From DAHUYF01 sp035945115 (GTDB lineage: Bacteria > Pseudomonadota > Alphaproteobacteria > ATCC43930 > CGMCC-115725): DNA of 64,000 nt. A program made the position numbers and the translations under genes. The notes beneath the pieces were generated by a model. It was not told where the DNA came from. It was given only the letters and a program-made list of their open reading frames with translations, and made no database searches. The stretch spans positions 81,533 to 145,532 of the forward strand of contig DASZAN010000032.1 of the NCBI GenBank assembly GCA_035945115.1, given 5' to 3'. Shown piece by piece: positions 34,407 through 42,634 of the stretch. Positions within the stretch are counted from its first letter, which is position 1. Each line of letters starts with the position of its first letter.

Positions 34407-34735
34407 TCTGCTCCTGGAACAATCGTCTTTTTGCAAGCAGTGTCGGTCTCGCACGCTCACATCTCCAACATAGAACCGAGCGAACCTGCGAACCCATGAC
34501 GGCCGGCACAGCGCGGGCGTGACGCACCGCACAGCGACGGACATGCCCTCACAAGAGTGTTTGCCAGTTGCTTTTCCGAGCGTGTGGGACTGTTCGAACC
34601 CCCTTTGCTGCCGCCCATCGGGCCAGCAAAGGAAATGCTTGATCTCCGATGCCTTGCTTCTTTGCCTCGGTCTACGTCGTGATGAGCACCGCGCAAGTGT
34701 ACAGCTCGCCGCGCCCCGCCCGTCGCTCGCCGCGA
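34407..34735. other. gap without a supported gene
   Basis: Both strands are open in places, but the translations are Arg/Cys/Ser-rich shadows without ribosome sites or motifs. I see no RNA gene or repeat here. Confidence 0.4.
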
Positions 34736-34888
34736 TCACGGAGGGGGCAGCCCGCACCGGATACATTGCGGAAGCGCCGGCCATGGCTTCTCATGAAACA
34801 GCACTGGCCATGCCGCATAGCTTAGCCCGATCGCCGAGCCGAGGAGGACCATGAAGAGAAGGACGGCGCGCCAGCGCTGGTCATTCAT
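34736..34888 (-). CDS. small single-span membrane protein
   Basis: A 50-residue ORF with basic N-terminus MNDQRWRAV, a membrane helix (LLFMVLLGSAIGLSYAAW) and a tail PALPQCIRCGLPPP with a CxxC pair. The gradient of charge and the CxxC suggest a real small inner-membrane protein. No clear ribosome site. The function is unknown. Confidence 0.45.
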   Translation of the reverse strand: MNDQRWRAVLLFMVLLGSAIGLSYAAWPVLFHEKPWPALPQCIRCGLPPP

Positions 34889-35039
34889 CGACAGCCATCA
34901 GTCGCTTTCGTCCTCGTCGAAGGTGGCGGCGCGGGTTTCAGCACCACTCGCATGACGTTGAGTTTCATTTGATTGAAGCACGGCGACTATTTGCCGTCCG
35001 TCGGGAACGTGAGGCGGGTTCTTTTGTCCAAGGAACATG

Positions 35040-35432
35040 ATGGCGCAATCTGAGAAAACCCGGCTGGCGGCCAAGCTGATGGTCGCAAAGTATGGCATAG
35101 CGGCGCCGCCAATCGCACGGATGCGCGCGCGGCAAGCGTCGCGCCAACGGGACGATGCGGCGGTCGCCACATGGACGGCCATTTCTCGGTCAGCAACAGC
35201 AGTGCTTTCGCGCTCAAAAGAGAAAGGCGAGGTCGCGCTCTCAGATGTGCTCGGCGGCGGCGTGGTGAAGCAACTCATCGCGGCCGATCAAGTCACCCGA
35301 GAGGACGTCGAGCATTTGATGGCGGAGACAAAGCGCCGCCGCGACGGACCCGTAGCGGAGGGAAATAAGCGGAACAACGCCGCTCCATACTGGTCGCGAG
35401 AGAGCGTAACCGGTCGCGATAAGTGTGCCTGA
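35040..35432 (+). CDS. hypothetical protein
   Basis: A 130-residue frame. AAGGA lies 7 bases before the second of two adjacent ATGs (35037/35040). The first 50 residues (TRLAAKLMVAKYGIAAPPIA, then ARQASRQRDDAAVATWTAIS) fit a helical two-helix pattern shared with the 66-residue protein at 35675. The rest (EVALSDVLGGGVVKQLIAAD) looks coding but not recognisable. The last 30 residues overlap the degenerate element on the other strand, so the true C-terminus may be displaced. Confidence 0.45.
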   Translation: MAQSEKTRLAAKLMVAKYGIAAPPIARMRARQASRQRDDAAVATWTAISRSATAVLSRSKEKGEVALSDVLGGGVVKQLIAADQVTREDVEHLMAETKRRRDGPVAEGNKRNNAAPYWSRESVTGRDKCA

Positions 35433-35592
35433 CTTTAAGCCCGGCACGCCCACCCTCATAAGCGAGATAGAACTTGCCGGCATGGTTGAAGTGCTCGACA
35501 TGGCGCGCTGATGGTGACGAGGAGCGCGCCAATGCGCGAACTATCTCATCGTCGGTACCCGATGGGATCGGTTTTCGGCGCAGTCCTCCCAT
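35330..35592 (-). pseudogene. frameshifted small-protein gene, copy A
   Basis: The minus strand begins MGGLRRKPIPSG and later reads HAGKFYLAYEGGRAGLK in one frame; it continues in another frame as SGTLIATGYALSRP. A related, also frameshifted, copy lies at 62505-62739, where it precedes a DNA ligase fragment. The join between frames falls at the same place (after YEGG). The left end is approximate. Confidence 0.5.
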
Positions 35593-35674
35593 GTCCCCGG
35601 ACCCAGACGGTTCCATCCCGACCTGTCAAGAAGTGAGCTTGCTGCCGGCAGCGAGTCCAGCCTAACGTTGAGCC

Positions 35675-35875
35675 ATGTCCGTCTCCGACTTCGAAATCCA
35701 GCGCTTGGCGCATCTCTTCGTCCAGCTTGACGGCGAGCAAGCCCTAGCGAAGGCGCGCAACATGGTGGAGGAGATGCGCCGCAAGGGCGATCACGACGGT
35801 GCTGATAAATGGCTGCGGATCATCGTGGCTATCGGCGACCTCGAGCGGCAAGGAAGCGGCGCGCCAGCGGGCTAA
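35675..35875 (+). CDS. small conserved rhizobial-type protein
   Basis: A 66-residue helical protein. The pattern IQRLAHLFVQLDGEQALAKA followed by RKGDHDGADKWLRIIVAI is one I recognise from conserved hypothetical proteins in Bradyrhizobium-like genomes. The role is unknown. It is a single gene with no strong ribosome site (GAGCC region). Confidence 0.7.
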   Translation: MSVSDFEIQRLAHLFVQLDGEQALAKARNMVEEMRRKGDHDGADKWLRIIVAIGDLERQGSGAPAG

Positions 35876-36250
35876 GGCTTCCGTGGATAACAGCACTGTG
35901 AGGCGTGATGGGCTACCCGCCCGCTGGCCAGCCATGGAGCACACGCGGCCTAATGGCCGCGGTGATCTTCGCGCTCATAGCCGTTGCCGCGCTCCTGGTG
36001 ATCTCAGCCGTTTGCGGCGGACATTCCCATGAGGCCGCCGTCAGCGGGCGGCGAGGTCTGTAAAGGCGGATGGTGCGCGTGCGCCCAAGCACGACCTGCG
36101 GGTTATTCAAATTTCCGAAGCCGCAATTCGGGAGAACCTTGTTCGACCAAAGGGACGTCGTGTGGCGCGGAACTAGATCCAAGATCCGAAATCTTTGATT
36201 TCGCCAGCGCCGCTGTCTAATATCCGGCCGAAGCGTGTGGAGAATATCTG

Positions 36251-36484
36251 ATGGCGAGAAATGAGACGCGTTTGAAGCTTCCTGATATCAAAGAGCCGAC
36301 AGGCAACCGCGCCAGCGTCGTTGCCGTCTATGATTATTCAGATGGTGACATCCGATTTGTTCGTTTCGACGTGATCCAGAAGGGCCGACGGGGGCCCAAG
36401 CCAGGCAAACGCCGGGGTCGCAAGCCAGGTCCGAAGCCAGGATCGAAGCGGCGGAAGGGTGCAGCGAGCGCCGCGGCCCAATAG
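36251..36484 (+). CDS. small basic protein with Gly-Pro-Lys tail (putative DNA-binding)
   Basis: A 77-residue protein. Residues 1-48 look folded (SVVAVYDYSDGDIRFVRFDVI). Residues 49-70 are a repeating Arg/Lys-Gly-Pro-Lys tail (GRRGPKPGKRRGRKPGPKPG). The tail resembles AT-hooks and histone-like tails found in H-NS-like or HU-fusion proteins. GGAGA precedes the ATG. A nucleoid or RNA-binding role is inferred only from the tail. Confidence 0.65.
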   Translation: MARNETRLKLPDIKEPTGNRASVVAVYDYSDGDIRFVRFDVIQKGRRGPKPGKRRGRKPGPKPGSKRRKGAASAAAQ

Positions 36485-36603
36485 CCCCCTCTCACTTCGG
36501 TGTGACAGCGATCACTTTCTCGCTGTTCCAGTCATCACACCCCTCCCGCTGTTAGATTGTTTAGTTTGCGAGGCATGGCAGCAACCGCTGAGGGGAGCGC
36601 GCC

Positions 36604-36753
36604 ATGAACAGACTGGGGTCCGTCTTCGCCGGCTACGTTCGAGCGACCAGCCATTTCTCGATCACTGAGGACGATCTCTGGATCTGGATCGTCGCCACGC
36701 TCGCCTGTGCCGCGGGCGCCGCCGCCGGTTATGCTTTGGTCGCCATCATGTGA
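36604..36753 (+). CDS. small single-span membrane protein
   Basis: A 49-residue ORF with GAGGGGAG just upstream of the ATG. A soluble N-terminus (MNRLGSVFAGYVRATSHFS) is followed by a membrane helix (WIWIVATLACAAGAAAGYAL). It is short but has a convincing ribosome site and helix. Confidence 0.5.
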   Translation: MNRLGSVFAGYVRATSHFSITEDDLWIWIVATLACAAGAAAGYALVAIM

Positions 36754-36863
36754 TTGGAGTCACCTGGTACCGCTCGTGGTGTGGCGGCAGTACTGAGCTG
36801 ATAGGGTCGAGGCACCAAGCCGGCTGTTGCGGGGCCCGACATTGAAGCGGGAAGGAGAGTGCG

Positions 36864-37385
36864 ATGCGCTCGCTGTTCGCCGGTCAGCTCGTTGAGTTTT
36901 CCGATGTATCGGCCGGTTCTGTCGTGATGTGGCCGGAGAGGAACGGTAGACCCTGCTACGCGCTCAAAATCGCGCCCGAGGCCACAAATGGGGTGGCCGT
37001 GTTTCGAGAAGACTTGCTCATCCTATCCCCGTCCACTGAATTTTCGGTCGGACAGCTACTGTCGCGCGACCAAAGAAGTCGCGTTCTCATGCTTCAAGAC
37101 GCTGCTATAGCGCCGGTGCTGAGCGATATCGAAATGTCGGTCACGGGGATGAGTAAGCCCGGCGATTTGGAATTATGGCCCGACCGGATTTGCATGCGGG
37201 CACGCGCCAAGGATGGGGACCGAGAAAACCCGCTCGTTGACCTGTGTTCGGGCGCGATACTGGTGGACGTTGGTGAGCAGTCGCAGCGAGATGAAGTGCG
37301 ATTTCCGGCCATCATCCGGCATTGGGAGTTAGTGCGCCAAGTGGCGGCGCGTTCTGACAAGGAAATCTTGTATCGGAAGGGTTGA
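36864..37385 (+). CDS. hypothetical protein
   Basis: A 173-residue soluble protein with a strong ribosome site (GGAAGGAGAG). It is beta-rich in the first 80 residues (VEFSDVSAGSVVMWPERNGR) and ends in a helix (IIRHWELVRQVAARSDKEIL). I recognise no family or motif. It stands alone. Confidence 0.65.
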   Translation: MRSLFAGQLVEFSDVSAGSVVMWPERNGRPCYALKIAPEATNGVAVFREDLLILSPSTEFSVGQLLSRDQRSRVLMLQDAAIAPVLSDIEMSVTGMSKPGDLELWPDRICMRARAKDGDRENPLVDLCSGAILVDVGEQSQRDEVRFPAIIRHWELVRQVAARSDKEILYRKG

Positions 37386-37562
37386 TGCTGCTGAGCCCGA
37401 GCACTCGTCACAAGCCAAATGTCGGAGGCCCGTGACGGCGCACTGACGGCTATCGACTGGCGATCAGTTCCGCGCAACGAGCTAGCGACACCGGCTGGCG
37501 GATCTCCGGTAACTTAATCATATGCTCACACGTGCCGTGACTACTCGGCCGTTGTCGTTTGA

Positions 37563-37832
37563 ATGGCATCGTCGTACAACGCCGCCATTGTCGATGTTCT
37601 GCGTTCAAAATCTTCGGCGGTATGCACGGTCGATATGCATACCTCTTTTTCGGCGGGTGACTTGGTTGATGGTGTTCATCCTACTAAATCCGGCTATGCC
37701 AAAATGGCACGGATATGGGAGCCGGCCATCAGAGCGATGATGGATGCAGCGCGCCCGTCCGAAGCACGATACCCCTGTGGCAAGTCCGCCCGTGCGCCAT
37801 CGCTTGGTAAGATTACTCCTCAGAGCGAATAG
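37563..37832 (+). pseudogene. C-terminal remnant of an SGNH/GDSL hydrolase
   Basis: The frame reads SSYNAAIVDVLRSKSSAVCT, then DMHTSFSAGDLVDGVHPTKSGYAKMA. The last part is SGNH block V, carrying the catalytic Asp and His (D-G-V-H-P). Blocks I-III with the nucleophile Ser, Gly and Asn are missing, and a stop precedes the ATG. Only the last third of a roughly 200-residue enzyme remains. Confidence 0.6.
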
Positions 37833-38012
37833 GTGGATTTGATTTCGTTTTGCACGAGTCTTCGTGGCGAGTGCGGCAGCGAGGCAGACCGGCCCGCCCG
37901 GGTAAGAATTCAGGGTAGGAAGCGACGTTGACCTTGCCTCGACTCGCGGCCAGCGAGTACGAATTTGCCCCATCGCAGCAAATGTGCTCGCGGCAGGGGG
38001 CGAGGTCTTTCT

Positions 38013-38942
38013 GTGCACAATAAATCAAATCGAGCTACCACAATTGTCATCGCGCAGAATAAGGGCGGTGCCGGCAAGACCACGCTTGCCGCACATCTCG
38101 GCGTCGCCTTCAAGGAGCTCGGACACGCGGTGACGCTGGGCGACACCGACCGCCAGGGCAGCCTCGCGCGTTGGCATCAGCAACGGGAAGCGCGAGAAAG
38201 CAGTGGCGGGGGGAGGCTCGCCTTTATTGCCACGACGGGGTGGCGGCTTCCGGGCGAGATCCTGAGAGCGCGGGAAAACGGTATTCTGGTGGTCGACACG
38301 CCGCCGCGTGCGGATGCCGAGGTTCGCACGGTGATGAAGTGCGCCGACCTTGTGGTCGTGCCGGTACAGCCGTCTCCCGTTGACGTTTGGGCGACCTTGT
38401 CAACGCTCGAAATCGCTCAAGCCGAGCAAGTTCCGGTACTGCTTGTGCTGAACCGTGTACCCGCCCGCGCCGCTCTCACCGCGGCGATGCGCCAAGAACT
38501 CGCGCGCTACAACGCCGGCCTCGCGAGGACGTGCATCAGCAATCGGGTGGCTCTCGCTGCTGCTTTCACCGAAGGCTGGGGGATCAGCGAATGCGCGCCG
38601 GGGTCAGCTGCCGAAATCGAGATTGCGGCGCTCGCCGCGGAGCTATCGGCGCTTCTCCCATCTTCGCTGGCCGAGCCAGAGCGCCAGGCGGTAGTCATGG
38701 AACCGCGCGCGGAAAGCGCTCAATATTCTTGTGACGAACGCGATGGCGATCGCATCGCCGCCGCGGCGGACAACATTGTCGGGAGCAGGGATCCGCTGCC
38801 GGTGCTGGACCTCGTCGAACCCGCAATATTGAGTGACAGCCGCGGCGCCAACGCCGTGGACAATGACGCGTTTCTGACAAGAGAGAAGCTGCTGTCCGGC
38901 GTCGCTTTCCTGAAGAGAAGGCTGACGCAGAGCCGGAGATAG
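38013..38942 (+). CDS. orphan ParA-like ATPase
   Basis: A 309-residue protein starting at GTG (GAGG 7 bases upstream; the frame is open to 37965). The deviant Walker A IAQNKGGAGKTTLAAHL with the signature Lys is intact, as are Walker A' GDTDRQGSLARW and Walker B ILVVDTPP. The C-terminal 90 residues are variable. It has no ParB gene or parS nearby, so it resembles the plasmid- or island-borne ParA/MinD-like orphans. It is the gene before dinB, with a 92-base gap that contains the SOS promoter. Confidence 0.85.
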   Translation: MHNKSNRATTIVIAQNKGGAGKTTLAAHLGVAFKELGHAVTLGDTDRQGSLARWHQQREARESSGGGRLAFIATTGWRLPGEILRARENGILVVDTPPRADAEVRTVMKCADLVVVPVQPSPVDVWATLSTLEIAQAEQVPVLLVLNRVPARAALTAAMRQELARYNAGLARTCISNRVALAAAFTEGWGISECAPGSAAEIEIAALAAELSALLPSSLAEPERQAVVMEPRAESAQYSCDERDGDRIAAAADNIVGSRDPLPVLDLVEPAILSDSRGANAVDNDAFLTREKLLSGVAFLKRRLTQSRR

Positions 38943-38987
38943 GCTTCTGGTCTTCGCCGCGGTCTCGGCCCGGCGGCAACTCCTAGC

Positions 38988-39023
38988 TTGACAAAGGGCC
39001 GGCGTTTTGTTCCCTTTATGTTC
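38988..39023 (+). promoter_or_regulatory. dinB promoter with LexA (SOS) box
   Basis: TTGACA at 38988-38993 is a consensus -35. GTTC-N7-GTTC at 39009-39023 (GTTCCCTTTATGTTC) is the alphaproteobacterial LexA box and falls over the expected -10 position. It lies 12 bases before the dinB ATG. LexA repression and DNA-damage induction are inferred. Confidence 0.75.
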
Positions 39024-39034
39024 TGAGAAGTAGA

Positions 39035-40276
39035 ATGGAAGCCACTATTCTCCATGCAGACTTGGACGCCTTCTATGCCTCCGTCGAGCAGCTGCTAAAC
39101 CCGTCGCTACGCGGAAAGCCCATCGCCGTTGGTGGCGGGGTCGTGCTGGCAGCTTCCTACGAAGCCAAGGCCTTCGGGGTGGGCAGCGGCATGTCAGGAC
39201 GGCGGGCGCGAGAGCTCTGCCCTCTAATCACTTTTGTCAGTGGCCATTTCGCTGAGTACCAACGGCTAGGTGATGCCGCCATCGGGATCGTCGGCGATTT
39301 CACGCCACTCGTTGAGCGGATTTCCATCGACGAAGCTTTTGCGGACGTGGCGGGCTGCACGCATCTCTTCGGACCACCTGCCGATATTGCGCGGGCGATC
39401 CGCCATCGAGTGCGGTCGGAGCTAGGCCTAGCCATCTCGATCGGCGTCGCGCGCACGAAGCACCTCGCGAAAATTGCCTCACAAGTGGCCAAGCCCGACG
39501 GCTTGGTGATCGTCGATCCCGATGTCGAACTGAAGTTCCTACACGATCTGCCGGTTGAGCTACTGTGGGGCGTGGGGCCAATCGCGAAGGCACGGCTGGC
39601 GGAAATCGGCGTCCATACCATCGGGCAATTGGCGAAGACGCCGGGATGGTCGCTCGATCGGCTGCTCGGGCATGCCGCCGGAGAAAAGCTCGCCGCGCTC
39701 GCCTGGAATCGCGATCCGCGGGAAATTGAGACGCATCGGCGCGGACGATCAGCGGGAGCACAGTCCGCGCTTGGCAAGAAGCTTGCTGTTGAGCAGGTAT
39801 TCCGACCGACGCTAGCCCATCTCGCCGACAGGATTGCTACCCGGCTCCGAGCCAAGTCTTTGTCCGGTCGAAGGGTGACGGTCCGCGTTCGCTTTGCCGA
39901 TCTCCGCTCAGTCACCCGTTCGGCAACACTCGATGCGCCAATCTCGGCGACCCCCATTCTCGCCGAGATCGCGGAGGAGCTGGTACGCAACGCCCTCGCG
40001 CGTCACCCTCGCGAAAAGATCATCTCGCTCTTGGCAATCTCCGTGTCTCATCTCATCAACCAGAGGGAACTGCAGCTGGAGTTGCCGCTCGGGCTTGCGG
40101 ACGAAGGCCGCCGACCCGGCAGCAAGAAAGGCATGGCGCGGTGGGCGGCTGATCGCGCTGTCGATAAGATCCGTGAGCGATTCGGTTGGGGAGCGGTCGG
40201 ATACGGTTTGCCCGTGTTAGGGCTTCCCCGGTCTGTCCCAGACGAGTTTCGCACACTAGCCGAGAGGGAGCTCTGA
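39035..40276 (+). CDS. dinB: DNA polymerase IV
   Basis: A 413-residue Y-family translesion polymerase. Catalytic Asp9 is in HADLDAFYAS, and Asp99-Glu100 in SIDEAF. The palm/thumb helix-hairpin-helix (LLWGVGPIAKARLAEIGVHT) and the C-terminal little finger are complete. Length is normal (350-420). The C-terminal 35 residues (RRPGSKKGMARWAADRAVDK) are an extension typical of alphaproteobacterial DinB2. An SOS box lies in its promoter. The aldo/keto reductase follows after 35 bases and may share the transcript. Confidence 0.95.
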   Translation: MEATILHADLDAFYASVEQLLNPSLRGKPIAVGGGVVLAASYEAKAFGVGSGMSGRRARELCPLITFVSGHFAEYQRLGDAAIGIVGDFTPLVERISIDEAFADVAGCTHLFGPPADIARAIRHRVRSELGLAISIGVARTKHLAKIASQVAKPDGLVIVDPDVELKFLHDLPVELLWGVGPIAKARLAEIGVHTIGQLAKTPGWSLDRLLGHAAGEKLAALAWNRDPREIETHRRGRSAGAQSALGKKLAVEQVFRPTLAHLADRIATRLRAKSLSGRRVTVRVRFADLRSVTRSATLDAPISATPILAEIAEELVRNALARHPREKIISLLAISVSHLINQRELQLELPLGLADEGRRPGSKKGMARWAADRAVDKIRERFGWGAVGYGLPVLGLPRSVPDEFRTLAEREL

Positions 40277-40311
40277 CAGGCGCTTCTCCAGACCTCTCAG
40301 AAGGCTTCGAC

Positions 40312-41145
40312 ATGACGCTCGGAGACAAGATCGCTCTCAACAACGGCATCTCGATCCCACGGCTCGGGCTCGGCGTCTGTCAATTGGGTCGCGGCCGCGC
40401 CACTGAAAATGCCGTCAGCTGGGCGCTGGAGGTCGGCTACCGGCATGTTGATACCGCCGCAATGCATGGCAACGAGAGCGAAGTCGGGACGGCGCTGAAG
40501 CGTGCCTTCGCTACCGGGCTGGTGCGGCGCGAAGAGATTTTCGTCACGACGAAGCTGTGGAACAATGATCATGGCTATGACGAGGCATTGCGCGCCTTTG
40601 ATGCGAGCCATCGCCGGCTCGGATTGGATCAGATCGACCTTTTTCTTCTCCATTGGCCCGTCCCCGACCGCCGCCTGCACGCCTGGCGCGCGCTTGAGCG
40701 CATCCTGGCCGAAGGTCGCTGCCGCGCCATCGGCGTCAGCAACTTCATGGTGCGCCATCTCGAAGAGATCTTGCGCCATGCCCATGTTCCACCGGCGGTG
40801 AACCAGATCGAACTTCACCCCTGGTGCCAGCAACGAGATGTCGTTGCCTTCTGCGACGCACATGATATCGCGGTCGCCGCCTATAGCCCGCTTACCAAGG
40901 GCGTGAAGCTCGGCGACTCACGTTTGACCAGACTGGCGCGTGAAGTGCGGCGTACCCCCGCGCAGGTCCTCTTGCGGTGGTCTTTACAAAAGGGCTTCGT
41001 CACCATCCCGAAGTCGGCGAAGAAAGAACGCATCATCGAAAACGCCGCGATTTTCGACTTCTCGCTCGCCGTCGAGGAGATGGCGAAGCTCGATAGCTTC
41101 AACACAGAGCATCACGTCACGTGGGACCCGCGCTCGGAGCCGTAA
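40312..41145 (+). CDS. aldo/keto reductase with catalytic Tyr replaced by His
   Basis: A 277-residue AKR of the DkgA-like class. The family blocks GLGVCQLG, GYRHVDTAAMHGNESEVGTA, FVTTKLWNND, LLHWPVP and AIGVSNF are clear, as is the C-terminal cofactor block FVTIPKSAKKERIIEN. The tetrad is Asp47, His52, Lys81 and His114; position 52 is Tyr in active family members. The substitution may slow or alter catalysis. The ATG at 40312 starts directly at the conserved domain. Confidence 0.88.
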   Translation: MTLGDKIALNNGISIPRLGLGVCQLGRGRATENAVSWALEVGYRHVDTAAMHGNESEVGTALKRAFATGLVRREEIFVTTKLWNNDHGYDEALRAFDASHRRLGLDQIDLFLLHWPVPDRRLHAWRALERILAEGRCRAIGVSNFMVRHLEEILRHAHVPPAVNQIELHPWCQQRDVVAFCDAHDIAVAAYSPLTKGVKLGDSRLTRLAREVRRTPAQVLLRWSLQKGFVTIPKSAKKERIIENAAIFDFSLAVEEMAKLDSFNTEHHVTWDPRSEP

Positions 41146-41287
41146 GAGAGCGCTATAGGAAACTCGAGCTCGGTGCGACAAGCGGCGCGGCATTCCTCGC
41201 TTTAACCCCTGCAACGACGACGGCTCTCATGGGGGTCGTATGCGATGGTCCGCTGGCAGCGCGCTGAAGCCGTGGAGGTATGAGCGC

Positions 41288-41315
41288 CAAAGAGTTCACC
41301 ATGGCGAACTCTTTG
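41288..41315. promoter_or_regulatory. palindrome upstream of copy 1 promoter
   Basis: CAAAGAGTTC (41288-41297) and GAACTCTTTG (41306-41315) form a 10-bp perfect inverted repeat with an 8-base loop. The -10 hexamer TATAAT lies at 41341-41346. The corresponding palindrome in copy 2 has a shifted but equally long stem. An operator function is likely. Confidence 0.55.
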
Positions 41316-41420
41316 AGCACCGAGGGTCGATCTTGCGTTCTATAATTCCTTCCCATTCTATGGTTCAATACTGTCGAAGCTCCTTTGGTGGTCTCGACGA
41401 ACATTCTAAGGACTGATTAA

Positions 41421-42185
41421 ATGGCAGAAGAGTACTTTACGAACCAGGGTGATGTTTGGGAAGAACAGCCAATCCAAGGCTCTCGCGGGCGAGACGCGGA
41501 CTTGCCGTCATTTCGGCCGCTGGCACAGCCGCTCCCGCCACGCTCAGCCGATCGCCAGGCCTTGGCAATACTAGAGGCGGCGAGGGAGCCGCCCTTCGAC
41601 AAGACGCATTTCGTCATCCGTAACGTTAATCGAGAGGGACGCGCCGCATTGCTCCAATCGCCGTCACTTCCTGCCGCGGCGCTCGCCGGGGCAGTCGGGC
41701 GATCAGCACGGAACTCGAACACCGCGGCGTTCTTACGCGCGTTCCTCATCTTGGTAATTGGCGTCAGCGCCGGATACCTCGGCTCATACCTCCGTCCCGC
41801 ACCCGCCCATCTCGCCAGCCCTCCGGCCGCCGCCCCGGACGCGACGGCGCTGGCGACTGGTCCCTCGTTTCCGGTTCGGCTCCAGGCAACGAGCGGCGAC
41901 GAGCGCGTGGGCCAAGCGGGCATCGTGGCGCTGAGGCGCGGCGATGAATCGCTACGCATCGGCGACATTGTCACGGCGCGACGCTTCTATGAGTTTGCCG
42001 CATCGGCCGGCATTCCGGAAGCAGCAACGGCCGTCGCTCAAACCTATGACCCCGCCTACCTCAAAACAGCGGGCGTTCGCGGCGTCACAGCCAACGCCGA
42101 AATCGCCCGCGATTGGTACGCGAAAGCCGCGAGCCAAGGTGACGCACGCGCCGCGCAGCGCCTGCAATCGCTCGAGCGGAATTAA
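41421..42185 (+). CDS. membrane-anchored Sel1-like repeat protein, copy 1
   Basis: A 254-residue protein. Residues 1-95 are polar and Pro/Arg-rich. A single membrane helix lies at about 102-120 (FLRAFLILVIGVSAGYLGSY). The C-terminal 80 residues carry one or two Sel1-like helical repeats (GDIVTARRFYEFAASAGIPE, then NAEIARDWYAKAASQGDARA). Such proteins often act as envelope scaffolds. TAAGGA lies 7-10 bases before ATG. It is nearly identical to the protein at 53689. Confidence 0.8.
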   Translation: MAEEYFTNQGDVWEEQPIQGSRGRDADLPSFRPLAQPLPPRSADRQALAILEAAREPPFDKTHFVIRNVNREGRAALLQSPSLPAAALAGAVGRSARNSNTAAFLRAFLILVIGVSAGYLGSYLRPAPAHLASPPAAAPDATALATGPSFPVRLQATSGDERVGQAGIVALRRGDESLRIGDIVTARRFYEFAASAGIPEAATAVAQTYDPAYLKTAGVRGVTANAEIARDWYAKAASQGDARAAQRLQSLERN

Positions 42186-42634
42186 GAAGTGCGATGAAAC
42201 GATCGGCCGGCCGCGTGCGGTTCATCAAGGCGGTGAACGAGCGTCACCGCAGCTCGCTCATTGGGCGTTTCCACGGCGCAACGAGGCGGGCGCATTTGTG
42301 TCGGCGGGTCGGGTGGGGCTGGGCGCGATCGTAGTTCCGCTAGGGCCGGCGACAGCCGGTTTTGTACGCTGAATTGGTGAGTGTTCAGCAAAAACCACTC
42401 CGGGCCAGGTACGGGTGTGAAATGGTTCAGATCTCACAGCCGCGACCCTTCGCGCCGGTCTGACTTTGCGCCGCACTGTGACGTTCCTCACGCCGAACGG
42501 CCCGCCTACGAACGCGCCGACACCGAAGGCGAGCAGGACGTCTTTTTCCTGGTTGACGATGGCCAGGAGCATTTCGGATCAACGAGGCGCTGGTACGACG
42601 CGCTGTTGCTGTGCGCGGGTGCGCTCGCAACGGC
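42186..42634. other. gap without a supported gene
   Basis: This stretch separates repeat copy 1 from the dehydrogenase gene. Short frames on both strands (for example 42381-42638 plus and 42258-42572 minus) lack recognisable motifs or ribosome sites. No hairpin or repeat stood out. Confidence 0.4.

Larger units (their letters stand above)
41157..42185 (+). repeat. direct repeat, copy 1 (about 1 kb)
   Basis: This segment is repeated in the same direction at 53430-54444. Both contain the upstream hairpin, the -10, a conserved leader and a full gene, and most positions agree by eye. Differences are scattered substitutions and a few short indels (for example GCCTTG missing in copy 2). Similarity starts right after the aldo/keto reductase stop and ends at the Sel1-like gene's stop. 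Confidence 0.85.

Noticed and set aside
34898..35040. Possible 47-codon minus-strand gene (HVPDGRQIVAVLQSNETQRH)
   Set aside because: Its start overlaps the start of a rightward gene, leaving no room for promoters, and no ribosome site is visible.
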